Source: Halichoerus grypus (Eukaryota; Chordata; Mammalia; Carnivora; Phocidae). From it: DNA of 64,000 nt. Position 1 is the first letter of the stretch. Each line of letters opens with the position of its first letter. Below the pieces are notes generated by a model. It worked only from the letters and a program-made list of their open reading frames with translations. It had not been told where the DNA came from and made no database searches. Location of the stretch: NCBI RefSeq assembly GCF_964656455.1, contig NC_135714.1, forward strand, positions 80,708,403 to 80,772,402, given 5' to 3'. Of this stretch, positions 24,140 to 34,844 are shown in pieces. A program made the translations under genes and the position numbers.

Positions 24140-24380
24140 AGACGGTGTCATGGTTAAGAACACATCCTCTGGAATTTGGCTGCTTTAGTTTGAACTCCAC
24201 CCCACCATTTACTAGCTGTGTGATCTTGAGCAAGTTAGTCACACGGTTACTTAATCTCTTTGTGCCTTGGTTTCCTCATCTGAATGAAGGATAATAATAC
24301 CTACCTCATAGGGCTGCTGTAGGATTAAATGAATTAATATATGTACTTAATGTGGTGCCTGACATACGTACATGCTATAT
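24140..24380 (+). mobile_element. MIR, nearly full length
   Basis: CATGGTTAAGAACACATCCT, TTTACTAGCTGTGTGATCTT, TTTCCTCATCTGAATGAAGG and TAATGTGGTGCCTGACATAC match MIR in order. Confidence 0.93.
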
Positions 24381-24456
24381 GTTAATTAGTAAGAAATAAA
24401 GATCTGCCTACATTAAAAATCACTGTTACAAATAGGTTGTGATTAAAGGTCATTTG

Positions 24457-24632
24457 TTTTAAAGATTTATTTATTTGACAGAGAAATGGAGCCAGAGAGC
24501 ACGGGGGGGAGGATGGCAAAGGGAGGAGGAGGACCGGGCAGGGGGCCCCAGGCAGGGCTCGATCCCAGGACCCCGGGACCATGACCTGAGCTGAAGATAG
24601 ACGCTTAACCACCTGAGCCACCCAGGCGCCCC
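24457..24632 (-). mobile_element. Can-SINE with shortened body
   Basis: Reverse orientation. GGGGGGGAGGATGGCAAAGG marks a diverged middle. Flank TTAAAGGTCATTT is duplicated. Confidence 0.93.
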
Positions 24633-25563
24633 TTAAAGGTCATTTTCAGGGCAGTTGCTTAGAACTCTAAATCCATATCCCTGGAAATTCAATGCTGGTT
24701 AGATTTGTCCTAATGCCACTGAAACTTACTGAATAATGTGACAATATATTACAGCCTCCCATTGTTTCTATGGAATGATGTATCAAAAGTTCCAACTGGA
24801 GGGAAAAAAACACTTACTTTCTGACCACATACTTGAAAGTCAAAAGTGATCCTTTCTTTTTTCTCCAGACACAAACAGGAACTTTTGAAGGAACACTAGT
24901 GATTTTTATGATAGGGATAGGAGTGGGAAGAGTATCTGAGGATTGTAGAGCATAAGCTTTGCATTTCTTGCCAATGACTAAGGATTGATAATCAAAAAGC
25001 AGCTATGTGAATTTCTTATCAAAGAGAGGAAAAGATGAGTACACATGAGTATGCATGAATACACCTGCATGCAACACACTCATGGACTATTAACTTGGTA
25101 TACCTAGTTTTTCATAACGGACAAACTGTCATCTCTGAATACTGAATTTGAAAATCAAAATCACTGTAAGATATCTTATTCCCATTTTCTCAGCTAGACT
25201 TAGAAATTTCAGCCAGGGTGACACAGATATTAAAATTAGACTATACCCCATGCTCTTTTCCACTTCTCTAAGAAGTCTCTATAACATAGATGAAAAAATT
25301 CATAGGTACCAGAAGAGCAAGAAAATTTCCAGTAGTAGCAGAGAAGGAAAAGTAATTACCATTGCTAAAATAACCATTTCACAAGTTCCTTGTTACAACC
25401 AGGTACTCTACATTTTTAACCTTATATAAATTAAACAACGTATTTTAAGTATTGCCTAGAATTTGCTGTCCAAATTGGATTAAGCTTACCTAATTCATTT
25501 AATACTATATTCTCTGCAACTTCAGTGTATAAACTAGGACTGCTTTCTAAATTGGATTTCTGA
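24633..25563. other. Intronic sequence with no recognised feature
   Basis: AT-rich. A 93-codon open frame at 25148-25429 has no recognisable motif and is probably chance. Confidence 0.45.
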
Positions 25564-25761
25564 GGGGCGCCTGGGTGGCTCACTCGTTAAGCGTCTGCCT
25601 TTGGCTCAGGTCATGATCCCAGAGTCCTGGGATGGAGCCCCACATCCGGCTCCCTGCTCAGCAGGAAGCCTGCTTCTCCCTCTCTCACTTCCCCTGCTTG
25701 TGTTCTCTCTCTTGCTATGTCTCTGGCAAATAAATAAATAAAATCTTAAAATAAATAAATA
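25564..25761 (+). mobile_element. Can-SINE, young
   Basis: Near consensus. Perfect target duplication AAATTGGATTTCTGAG. Confidence 0.96.
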
Positions 25762-25777
25762 AATTGGATTTCTGAGT

Positions 25778-28149
25778 TAAATGATTATGCATAGTATTAA
25801 TTCAGAGTATAAAATGAAATGAAATTTGAAAATATAAACACCAGAACTAAATTTATTTGGTTTATCAATGAACTCTGATACATGTACTGGGTTCTTTCAT
25901 TAAGGCAAAAACATAATATTAATCTGCAAGGTCTGCTTGTCAATCAACAGTCTTTGATTAACCAAAAAAACTGAATTATATACAACATATTTGTCCATAT
26001 ATACGTAAGCCTTATTCACTTTTAATAAGCTCTTTGCAGTACAAAACATGTTTCTAAAGGGTAAAAATGGAAACATTAGATCAACTGACTGTCCAAGTTG
26101 ATTCCAGTTAGCAATTAATGTAGCTTTAAAAATCCAAGAAATACAATGTAAAAACAAATAAAACTGTATACCTTCAGTTTAAACAAACAAAAAAACAAAA
26201 AACCTCTTACCTTAAAAAGAACTACAAGTCAAAAAACAGCCCAATAATGAAGAATGCAGAATGAAGATAAAGTTACAAAGAAATGTTTTGCCACTGGAAG
26301 CAAGATGGCCTGGGGAAACTGCCTCCCCATCTTCACTACTAATATTAAGTCTAATTTTGATCTAGCCACAAAGGATAATTTTGACCTAGCCACAGTTCAA
26401 ATGCCAAGAGAATAACAGAAAAGCATTGTTTATCCCAATGTTCAAAATTTGCCATATTACCTATAAAGAGGTAAAATGCTTCCTTTAATTTTCCCTATCA
26501 AGCTTCTCAACAAATTTAGTATTTGTAAGCCACATCTTAATGTAACTGATCTCTTACACACACTTGAAAAAATCAAATAATATCGAACTGAAAATGACTG
26601 ATATTTTATGTAATTTCCATAGATAAAAATTCCCCAAATACCTATGAAAGGTGGGACAATCAGGAAAAGCCATGATTCTTTAAGTGCTTATGATTATGCC
26701 CTACAGAAGAGCAATAAGGAAACTCACAAGCTAGCTGAAATAGCAATGAACAAATATAATGGTTTCTGTAGGCTTCAGTAGGAATATCTCAACTACAATC
26801 AATACTAATCAGCTGCTGTTTAAAAAATTAAAAAAAAAAACAAAAAAAACCTCCCAGTATTTAAAATCGTCAAAGAATTCTAAAGACTAACCTGTGAAAA
26901 GGGTGCACTGAAAGTGCAAAAATTTGCCATTCTCACTAAAAATGAACACGTCAATGTATTTTACATACATCCTCAAACTACTACTGGCCTTCCACTTTCA
27001 CACACTTTTAGGTTTTTAGGTTCCCTACTACCCAAATTTAAATGCTGTATCCAAGTTTCCCTGCGTCAGCACTGGAATGAACACTATACTGTATCACCCA
27101 CCACATCACTGGGAATTAAGCTCCTTAAGAGTTTACATTGAACAAGGTACAGAATCACATTTTGTATAACTTTGTATCCGAAAGAACATTTGATATAACC
27201 TCCTAAACATAACAGAGGCTATAAATATTTACTGACTCAAAATAGTCCTTCAACACTTTGTAGTTCTGTTCTGTGCGGTTGAAAGAAAACTGCATAGCTT
27301 TACAAAATCCAAAGGACCTAAATGTTACTGAAACTTCACAGAATACATCATTATTTCGCAGCTTAGAGGTTTTAGCCTTGCCCCTATTACCCGCTGTAAT
27401 GCTTTTTAATGATACTGGTACAGTAGGGAGGAGAGCAGATCCAGTAAAAAGTTGACATGGGAACTTGTTAAAAGGGAGTATTTTTATATTCATCCTTTAC
27501 CTTTTTATTTATGTAACATTAATGTTCTAAAGTCAGTTAACTGTATCAGCAAATTAAGAGACAGTTTTGCAGAACATAAATGAAAACTGATACCAATAAA
27601 AAACAAGTAACCAAAGAGAAGAGCTGCCTTAAATTCCGGCAAGGTAGGATAGTTCACACCAATGTAATGAAAAATAAGTCTTTTTGTAGTCTACAAACCG
27701 TCCATGACTAATTTTTGAGCTAGCTATAAAAGTCTCTAAAAAGTTAAAACAAATTGGTTAAGTCATTATCAAAATCACAAACTATCATTAAAGATAACAC
27801 AAAAATATCTGGCAACCAAGGTTTAGAATTGGTTCCAAGGTCTTCAGTTGTTAAAATACTCCATTATGCCTCTAAAACAGTTTCACTTAGATGTGACATT
27901 CCTAAAACAGCAACACAGGCCTGTAAGTTTCAGTGAGCCAGTGCCGGCAAAACCAAACTATGACAAAGATATCCTCTCCTTTGGGCGGTAACTACCAAAT
28001 TACTGTTCTGGGATCGGCTTGCTTCAACTAAGTTTAAGATGGTGCCTAAACTGAAAAGAAAGAGGCAGAACGCGTAAAGGAAAAATAAATAGAAAACTAA
28101 TTTTAAAAGTTAAGTTCCTATTTCCAGTAAACTGTGTCTTAGAAATCTT
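25778..28149. other. SINE-free intronic sequence leading into the CpG island
   Basis: About 2.4 kb of intron 1 with no recognised repeat, in contrast to the rest of the intron. AT-rich until about 28.0 kb, where GC rises. Short open frames at 27203-27493 and 27273-27455 face each other and look like chance. Could hold intronic regulatory sequence, but no specific site is supported. Confidence 0.5.
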
Positions 28150-29148
28150 TCAGACGATAAACGCGCCGAAGAACAGATGGATCAAGACCCATCCGCATTC
28201 TCTTGAGACGTGCGCACTGCGCGGAAAAGGATGAATGAATGGAAGACAGGCGCGTGTGAAATGCAGCAGGTCCGGCCGGCAACCAGACCAGCAGCAGCGA
28301 TCAGTAGGCCTCGCTCCTCCCCCTTCCCTCCTCCATGACAGCCCAATATCAAGCATGGAGGGGAGAGGACAATGTGATCCCCCTTTCTCACCACCACCAC
28401 CCGTCATCCTACTCTGAGAGCTCTACCGCGCAACACGAGGTTCTCCTCCCCACCCCAAACCTTTCTCGCCTCCCCTGCCGCCAACCCCGGCAACTCTCGG
28501 GCGCGCTGGAGAAACATGCGCTTGCCCCTCTCGGCTCCCCTCGGCGAGGTCGAAGCTTCTCCTCGCGTGCCGCGGCACCACTCTCGCCCAACCCACCCTC
28601 CGGCAACGCGCGCCCACCGGCTCCCTGGCCCACCCGTCTAAGGAAGACCCGCGCGCGCCTCGCACACGAACCCCTAGGCTGGAGCTCGGGAGGGAAGTAG
28701 GGACGGAAAAGCTACCCCGGGGCTCCCTCCTCCAACTCATTCCAGGCCGGCTCGCCGCCCACCCTCCCTGCGGATCCCGGCGCCCCCTCGGAGCCAGTCC
28801 TGCGCCCTTCTATCCCGAAGACACAAACCCCACACACCAAGTCCAGGGCCCCGATCACCCTCCACCCTAGCAGACCACCTCGCGGATACGCAGAAGGCGC
28901 CGTGCCGCCCCTCCCCCACCCCCTTCCCCCAGCTCTCGGGCCCCCACCAAAACGTGTGCGCTACACGCCGCCGCGGCCAGCCTCCGGGGCGCCCCCAATT
29001 GCCCGCAGAGAGGTCAGGCCCAAGAAGAGGGGGAGGGGGCAGCAAGGGGTAGCGTGCGCGCCGGGAACGCCGTCCCGCGGGGTCCTCCAGTCCGAAGGGA
29101 GACGGAGCGCGGGGACCGGTGGGGGTGGGGGCCAAAGGCAATACTCAC

Positions 29149-29166
29149 CGGTTCCACAGTCGCCAT
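29149..29166 (-). CDS. EIF4E: EIF4E coding exon 1 (residues 1-6, MATVEP)
   Basis: ATG at 29166-29164 is followed by five codons giving MATVEP, the known eIF4E N-terminus. The exon ends after CCG at 29149 and a strong GTGAGT donor follows at 29148-29143. It ends in phase 0, which matches the GAA start of exon 2. The bases just before the ATG (CTAAG, within an ATGGCG context) and the short leader ATCAGATCGATCTAAG are characteristic of mammalian EIF4E. The exon is far below the usual ORF length cut-off. The GTG valine codon is a synonymous choice. Sure of identity because leader, peptide, donor and exon 2 all agree. Confidence 0.95.
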
Positions 29167-29180
29167 CTTAGATCGATCTG
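29167..29180 (-). other. EIF4E: EIF4E short 5' UTR (inferred)
   Basis: The leader between the inferred start near 29180 and the ATG is only about 14-20 bases. EIF4E is known for a very short leader whose start is set by a poly(C) element about 25 bases upstream rather than by a TATA box; no TATA box is visible here. The exact start needs 5'-end data. Confidence 0.55.
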
Positions 29181-29198
29181 ATCGCACAACCGCTCCTG

Positions 29199-29210
29199 AA
29201 GGGGGGGTGA
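29199..29210 (-). promoter_or_regulatory. eIF4E basal element-like poly(C) site (4EBE)
   Basis: On the gene strand the 12 bases read TCACCCCCCCTT. The published human 4EBE is TTACCCCCCCTT, so there is one difference at the second base. The element is reported to bind hnRNP K and set the start about 25 bases downstream, which here predicts a start near 29180. Confidence 0.75.
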
Positions 29211-29236
29211 GAGGAAAAAAAAGAGATTCAAACCGG

Positions 29237-29241
29237 ATTGG
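29237..29241 (-). promoter_or_regulatory. CCAAT box
   Basis: CCAAT on the gene strand within GGCCAATCCGG, about 55-60 bases upstream of the inferred start and between the 4EBE-like site and the proximal E-box. The position is typical for NF-Y. Confidence 0.5.
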
Positions 29242-29253
29242 CCGGCTACTGTC

Positions 29254-29259
29254 CACGTG
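29254..29259. promoter_or_regulatory. Canonical E-box CACGTG (proximal)
   Basis: A palindromic CACGTG lies about 75 bases upstream of the inferred start, agreeing with the Myc-responsive proximal E-box reported at about -77 in the human EIF4E promoter. Binding in this species is inferred. Confidence 0.75.
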
Positions 29260-29416
29260 ACGGACGTGTCCGTTTGGCCCCGGCGGCGCCTGCGCAAGAC
29301 TGCGGCTGCGTGGGTAACAAAAGGCTTCTGGGAAGTGGAGTCTCTCTCGCTCACTGTCCCTCTCCCTCTCTCTTTTTTTAAGGGCAAAGAAGTTAAAAAA
29401 AAAAAAAAGGACTGGT

Positions 29417-29422
29417 CGCGTG
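29417..29422 (-). promoter_or_regulatory. Degenerate distal E-box CACGCG
   Basis: CACGCG on the gene strand lies about 240 bases upstream of the inferred start, near the place of the second E-box reported at about -230 in human. One base differs from CACGTG. CACGCG is a known weaker Myc/Max site. Confidence 0.45.
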
Positions 29423-29560
29423 GTTGGTGGGTAGGGTGCGCAGTTCTCGGCGGCGGACCCTAGCGTGCCGGACGATGGTTTTTCAGTCCCGTGGTCTTCC
29501 GCCTGGTTAGCTGCTGTCGCGTTTACTGCCAGGCATGCCTGCTGCGCCCTTTGTTGCCCT

Positions 29561-31943
29561 GTCCTCCCATCTTCCCCGGAAAGTTGGGAACTGCAGGCTC
29601 AGCACGCACAATGAGGCTTCATTTGCTTAGTTGAGGTCCTAGGACAAGTTGTCTGTTTATTTAAATTTTGTTTGACTTCCCACCATTTTCTCTTGCTTTC
29701 AGAAAGAGGCGGCGATGGAGAGTCCTTGTTTAAAGCAATCAACCCTCCCCCGTCCCCCGGCTCTGCTAACGCTGGTGGTCACTCATTGCCATCACTGCGA
29801 AAGGGGGTGGCGGAACCGCCTGCAGTACCCACTTGCCACAGGTTGGGGGAGGGGGAGTGCACCCGACAGCTTTTCCTGTCCCAAATCCTGAGATTAAGAC
29901 CTCAGGGCTAAATCTTGAGTAGAAGTAAAAATTATTTGAAAGTTCTGTCCTCTCGGTTCCCCTACTCTGCTTAACGAGAACGGAAATAGCCTAAGTCCAG
30001 GTGCCAGCCAGGGAAGCCACTCCGGGCCCCGCTGACTAAGCCCTGGACTGATCGTCAGAAGTTAGGTCGGTCAACTATGACTCTTGACGTTGACTCATTC
30101 TCCTTAGGCGAGTGACTTAATCATTCAGTGCCTCAGCTTTTTCATTTATGAACCACAGATGATAATACACTTACCTCACAAGGGTGTGCTGTGGTAATGA
30201 TTGTAACCAGCTTTGAAAATGCATCGGACTCTATAAGTGCTTAATAATAAGGCACCTTGTGCCTCCCTAAGGATAAGCTGCTTCCCCTGATGTTTTTTTA
30301 AACAATGTTTAAAATTTTTTTTTCTGTTTACTTTGCTACATTATCATGTATACCAAGGAATTTAAATTTTAAAGTTTCAAGGTGACTTTTTTCTTTATTA
30401 CTGTAGCTACCTTCAACAGAGGCTTTATGTCAGGAATATATTGTAATATTCACAACAATCACTGGCAGTTAGAAATTTATCCCCACACTAGCATCCTACA
30501 TTTCCTTTTCCTCTGAGATACTCTGCTGTTTTCCTTAAGACCGTGTTATTCTGCAGAGTTTGGTCGTTAATAAAACAAATGGAGATAAACCTAACAGACC
30601 ACTACTATAAAGTTCTAATGAGGAAGACATATCATTACTATTTTCCATACTTCTTAAGAATGTTAACACTAGAAACATCAGTATAAGCAGGCTGTCTGTG
30701 CCTGCCTGCTTTAGTGTTGCTGATGTCCAGAGCTGTGTCATACCTATTATTGAGTACATAATGGTTGCTTGAGTTGACTAACACATAATTGAGGCTGCAT
30801 ATACAAAACCATTGCCTTTGCATATGTTTTGGTTTCCCTGGATGTCAAAGGTGATTAATGAAAGCTTTTTTTCCAGTCAGCTTAGCTCTAATAGGCTTAA
30901 AGTAGATGGAATTGTGAATAAATATATAAATGAATTTCTACTTACAGAAACTACTGTTACTTAAACTATCCAAAGTAATTACAGTTGATCTCAGTGATAT
31001 CTTCTGTAGTACCTGGTTATCTTCTTTGAGGAGATAGCATAGATGTATTTTCATTGTGCTGCTAGATAGTAGCAAAGAATTAAGGAAATTTCCATCCCCA
31101 TATGAGACTGAAAGCCAGTGATATTCTTAAAACTTTTTTTAATTATAGCTTCCATTTTATTAACTTTTCTCGATGAAAAAGCTCCCCACTTTTGTCCGTC
31201 ATCCCAGTACTTCTATAAGACTTATATATGCTCCTATTCTTTGTAGCTTAATGTATCTCCATTTTGTATATACTTTGTTGGATGTGTTTATGGCACATTC
31301 ATGTGTCTTTGCCTAATATCACCATTAGATTCTACCATGTCATAGATTTGGTGATTAGATTTTTATCTATGTGTTTATGTGATTGTATTGTTTTTGTCAG
31401 TCTGAATCATGCAGAGTAGAAATGTTATACTTTATTTTTCTACTAATATACAAAAAAATTACATTTGTTATATTACTACCATATTCATGCTTATACTTAA
31501 GGAAAAGAAAGGGCAATAAAGAGATATATGAAATGGGATATGGTATTGAAATACTATTCTACTTCATCATGTTAGTTAATACATAACTAATGGCCCAGCA
31601 TCGTATCATGGTAACTGTTACTTAAAAACCTGGGATGATTGGTTACCATTTAGCACGTATAAATAGTCATGATCTTTTCCCTACGTAATATATTCCTCAA
31701 GCTGCTATATTACTAGCCTTTATAGATTTAACTCATGGTAAAAGATTTTAAATAATTCGATAGAATACATCAGTTTTTATCATTTATTTACCTCTTTGTC
31801 ATTGGAACTTTATTTAGGTTTTCTAGATAACCAGAGTCATTGTTTTGCTGGGCATTGTTCAACTATGGTTCAAACTGATCACATCTGTTACAATCAATCC
31901 CTCAAAAATATTATTGCTGTACCCTCTGGGATTTTTTTTTTTA
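29561..31943. other. Upstream flank of EIF4E, largely SINE-free
   Basis: The GC-rich shoulder continues to about 29.9 kb, then AT-rich sequence. Only a MIR remnant is recognised. No exon could be supported. The plus strand beside the promoter could carry a divergent non-coding transcript, but nothing in the sequence proves it. Confidence 0.5.
30085..30250 (+). mobile_element. MIR remnant
   Basis: GCGAGTGACTTAATCATTCA, GTGCCTCAGCTTTTTCATTT and TATAAGTGCTTAATAAT follow MIR order. Confidence 0.7.
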
Positions 31944-31959
31944 AGGCCTTGGAATTTTA

Positions 31960-32169
31960 TTTTTTTTAAAGATTTTATTTATTTATTTATTTGACAGAGA
32001 GAGAGAGAGAGAGAGCACAAGCGGTGGGGGGGGAGCGGCAGGCAGAGGGAGAAGGAGAAGCAGACTCCCCGCCAAGCAGGGAGCCTGATGTGGGGCTCGA
32101 TCCCAGGACCCTGGGATCATGACCTGAGCCGAAGGCAGACGCTTAATGACTGAGCCACCCAGGCACCCC
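31960..32169 (-). mobile_element. Can-SINE, young
   Basis: Reverse orientation, near consensus, with a (GA)n run. Target duplication GGCCTTGGAATTTTA on both sides. Confidence 0.96.
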
Positions 32170-32595
32170 GGGCCTTGGAATTTTAGACAATCTGTTCTTA
32201 TTAGATGCCTTTCTTAGTCTTCCTTAATCTCTGATCAGCATTAAGCAACCATTTTTCTTAAAATGAATAGATCTTCAGACAGAAGATATGAAATTACATA
32301 ATAAAGTAAATGGTCCTTAATATTACAGTGTTGGCTATTAACTTCAGATATAATCTAAAGCAACCTCTAATTAACATTAACATTGAGGTTTGGTTTTTGG
32401 GTTTTTTTTTAATTTTATTTACTCTCTTTTTAAACTTGATCATACCTTAAGCTCTATTTTTTTGTTAGTGTCACTTTCTACAGTGATGTTCCTTAAAGAA
32501 ACACTTAAGGTGATGGCTTCAGACAGGATAAGTAATCTTTTAAGTCATAATTGCTTAGTTTAATATTTAAGAACGAGCTGTGATTTCAAATTATC

Positions 32596-32665
32596 TGATA
32601 TGTAATCCCAATCCTACCACTTACTATATGACCGTATGCAGATTATTTAATCTCTCTGTGTCTCA
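32596..32665 (+). mobile_element. MIR fragment
   Basis: CCACTTACTATATGACCG and TTTAATCTCTCTGTGTCTCA match the MIR core. Confidence 0.75.
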
Positions 32666-32669
32666 TTTT

Positions 32670-32702
32670 TAAAATTTTTTTTAAGTAGGCTCCACACCCA
32701 AC
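32670..32702 (-). mobile_element. Truncated tRNA-type SINE tail
   Basis: TTTTTTTTAAGTAGGCTCCA followed by CACCCAACAT is the 3' part of the short SINE. The rest is missing. Confidence 0.65.
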
Positions 32703-32806
32703 ATAATTATTTAATCATAATTATCATGATGTGATATTGTAGTAACATAAGTTTCTTATTTCTACTTTTTAGTTTAGTCTAATATGCTTAAGAATTTTTT
32801 TATGCA

Positions 32807-33004
32807 GGGGCGCCTGGGTGGCTCAGTTGTTTAGTGTCTGCCTTTGGCTCAGGTCACGATCCCAGGGTCCTGGGATTGAGCCCCGCATTGGGCGCCCTGC
32901 TCCTCGGGAAGCCTGGTTCTCCCTCTTCCACTCCCTGTGCTTGTGTTCGTCTCTCGCTGTGTCTCTCTCTGTCAAATAAATAAATAAAATCTTAAAAAAA
33001 AAAA
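32807..33004 (+). mobile_element. Can-SINE, young
   Basis: Near consensus. Flanks AGAATTTTTTTATGCAG / AGAATTATTTTATGCAG. Confidence 0.95.
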
Positions 33005-33078
33005 GAATTATTTTATGCAGAGAACCAACCCCAGCCCATTATCTTTAAGGATACTCTAAGCTTTCAAAGTCAAGTAAC

Positions 33079-33280
33079 ATTTATTGATTTCCTATAACTT
33101 ACCAAGTATTTTTATATCGATTACTTTGTTTGACCTTTACAACAATTATGTGAACTAAGCATTATCATCCCCACTTTATAGATAAAGAACAAATGCATTA
33201 AAGTTAGGGGACATATGCAAATCCATACAGCCAATGGTGAGCTGGAATTCAAACCCAATTCTCTTGACTCAAGATTCTTT
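33079..33280 (-). mobile_element. MIR
   Basis: Reverse MIR order: ACCAAGTATTTTTATATC, ATTATCATCCCCACTTTATA, CAATGGTGAGCTGGAATTCA. Confidence 0.88.
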
Positions 33281-33624
33281 CCTCCATACCATAGCAACTT
33301 TCCTCTGATAGGTTCTTCCAAACACCTGTTCTTTTTCAAAGGACTTCTAATACTAAGTTCATTTACAGAACTGACAAACCAGTCAAAAAGTACTAAGTCA
33401 GTAATGGGAAATGTGTAATCACTGGCAGATATTTAAAGCACATGGAAAGCCCATGCACTTCCTTCCTGGACTGTAAAATCTGCTTGGCATCCTAAGTCAT
33501 AGAAATATAAATAGTTCAGTACCCATATAAAGCAGTGTGACTAAGAACCAAAAGGATGCAGCTAACAAACACCATAACAAGCACTCATTCATCTAATGAA
33601 TGAGACAGTCACATAGTTCCTTCC

Positions 33625-33850
33625 CTCGTTTCACTCAGGTCTCTGTTCTAATGCCATCCCTGAGGGAAGACTTCCTTGACCACCCTACCTAAGTTAGCAT
33701 GCTCATTACTCTTTATTGCCTTACTTTGCTTTATTTTTCTTCAGACCACTTCATTACCCTAGCTCTACACCCAAGAGTATATTAAACATTGTTTAATTAA
33801 TTATAGGTTGTCTCCACTGTTAAAATATTAGCTTCTTGGTGATTTGTAGG
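33625..33850 (+). mobile_element. L2 3'-region fragment
   Basis: CAGGTCTCTGTTCTAATGCC, CTTCCTTGACCACCCTACCT and GTCTCCACTGTTAAAATATT follow the L2 end region. Confidence 0.75.
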
Positions 33851-33939
33851 TAGATTGCTAACAAATATTTGGGAAAATTCAAATATAATTTTAAAAACTA
33901 CATAAAATTTCTAGTCTGAAAACTAATAATGTAATAGAA

Positions 33940-34085
33940 AAATTATTATATGCCAAGCACCATGTTATGCAGTTTACTTGCCATGGTAATAACCTAATTT
34001 TATCTTCAAAACAACATTCTGAGATAGATAAGGAAACTGAGGTTAAATAACTTTCCCAAAAACACAGTTTGGTTTTTAGGGCTCT
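33940..34085 (-). mobile_element. MIR fragment
   Basis: Reverse MIR pieces: TATGCCAAGCACCATGTTAT, AGATAAGGAAACTGAGGTTA, AACTTTCCCAAAAACACAG. Confidence 0.8.
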
Positions 34086-34740
34086 TAACACTATATAATA
34101 TTGACTGGATTGTGATTGGACTGCCTAGTAAGTGAGATCATTGTCTGAAATAATGAGAAAGAAATAATCTGCAAAGAATACATGAAAAATTCATATAAGT
34201 AGTATATTGGGCAGCTCCCAAAATGATTTACCTTAATTTACCTTTAAAACTGAAATTAAGAAAAATGTAAACATATGAGATGAGATCAATAGTATTCAGA
34301 AATAACCTGCAAGATTGTAAACACCCAAAATTCAGAGATTTAAGTGGAACTCCCAGGGAGGCATGACTGAATTGCCACATATGTGAATAAATGCCTACAT
34401 TGAATTTCTCTAAAGACAGAAATGTATTAAGGGGTGGCAGATGGCCTGCTTGCTATCTATAAAGGAGAAATCTAGAATGACAATATTTGATGATCTGTCT
34501 CTAGCATTGTTTTGCTGAGAAGGTGCTCTGGTGCAAAAATATAGATCTCAGGTCCATTGTTCCTCATAGGAGATGGTTTCTTGAGGATACTAAGCATACA
34601 ACTGATTCACCTTGCTTTGATTCCAGGTTCACAATCATACGGTAAACATATCTTCCCATGTTGATTTGTGCAAGTGTCGAGCTGATATGGAAACACTAAT
34701 ATCCAGGTCCATAATAGTTACATCGCTCAGAGTCCATTTA

Positions 34741-34844
34741 AAAAAAATTTTTTTTAAGTAAGCTCTGTATCCAACATGGGGCTTGAACTCATGACCTCAA
34801 GATCAAGAATCACATACTCTACCAACTGAGCCAGGCAGGCACCC
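34741..34844 (-). mobile_element. tRNA-Lys-type short SINE
   Basis: Reverse orientation, with CCAACATGGGGCTTGAACTC and CTCTACCAACTGAGCCAGGC. CAGAGTC occurs on both sides. Confidence 0.9.

Larger units (their letters stand above)
4341..29148 (-). other. EIF4E: EIF4E intron 1
   Basis: A phase 0 intron of about 24.8 kb with a GTGAGT donor and a CCATTAG acceptor. It is AT-rich and filled with Can-SINEs of both orientations, older L1 pieces, MIRs and hAT MITEs, listed separately. Its first kilobase is the downstream half of the CpG island. A possible cryptic exon is noted at 14629-14736. No independent gene is seen inside. Confidence 0.93.
1..29180 (-). other. EIF4E: EIF4E gene, 5' part (exons 1-2, intron 1, part of intron 2)
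   Basis: The 5' end of the gene for eukaryotic translation initiation factor 4E, the cytoplasmic cap-binding subunit of eIF4F. Two coding exons are visible on the minus strand, joined in phase: 29166-29149 and 4340-4234. Together they encode residues 1-41 of a protein that is normally 217 residues. The first intron is about 24.8 kb and the second runs off the left end. Exon 3, which should start with the codon-42 remainder and the first tryptophans of the cap pocket, was looked for in 1-4233 and not found, so it lies outside. The right boundary is the inferred transcription start, placed about 25 bases downstream of the poly(C) promoter element. Confidence 0.95.
28150..29560. promoter_or_regulatory. 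CpG island spanning the EIF4E promoter
   Basis: GC content and CpG frequency rise sharply over about 1.4 kb in an otherwise AT-rich window, with many CGCG, GCGC and CCGG sites. About 1 kb of the island lies inside intron 1, downstream of the coding start, and about 0.4 kb lies upstream. No Can-SINE interrupts it, whereas SINEs are dense on both sides. G/C runs on both strands (for example 29031-29053 and 29120-29130) suggest quadruplex-capable stretches beside the exon 1 donor. Long open frames here are a by-product of few TA-containing stops, not genes. Confidence 0.9.

Noticed and set aside
28335..28740. Open frames of 121 and 105 codons in the CpG island
   Set aside because: Frames are open on both strands at once because GC-rich DNA has few stops. 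The composition is Pro/Arg/Gly-rich with no domain, and the stretch lies in EIF4E intron 1.
28737..29171. A 134-codon frame antisense/sense to the exon 1 region, plus an 89-codon opposite frame
   Set aside because: Same GC effect. The real coding signal here is the 18-base EIF4E exon in another frame with its donor.
29014..29256. Frame that contains MATVEPVSIAFG and reads through the exon 1 donor
   Set aside because: It is the EIF4E start read into intron 1. The true protein continues at exon 2 after splicing at GTGAGT.
29672..29911. A 79-codon plus-strand frame beside the promoter as a divergent gene
   Set aside because: No splice sites, domain or initiation context beyond chance, and the GC shoulder of the island explains the open frame.
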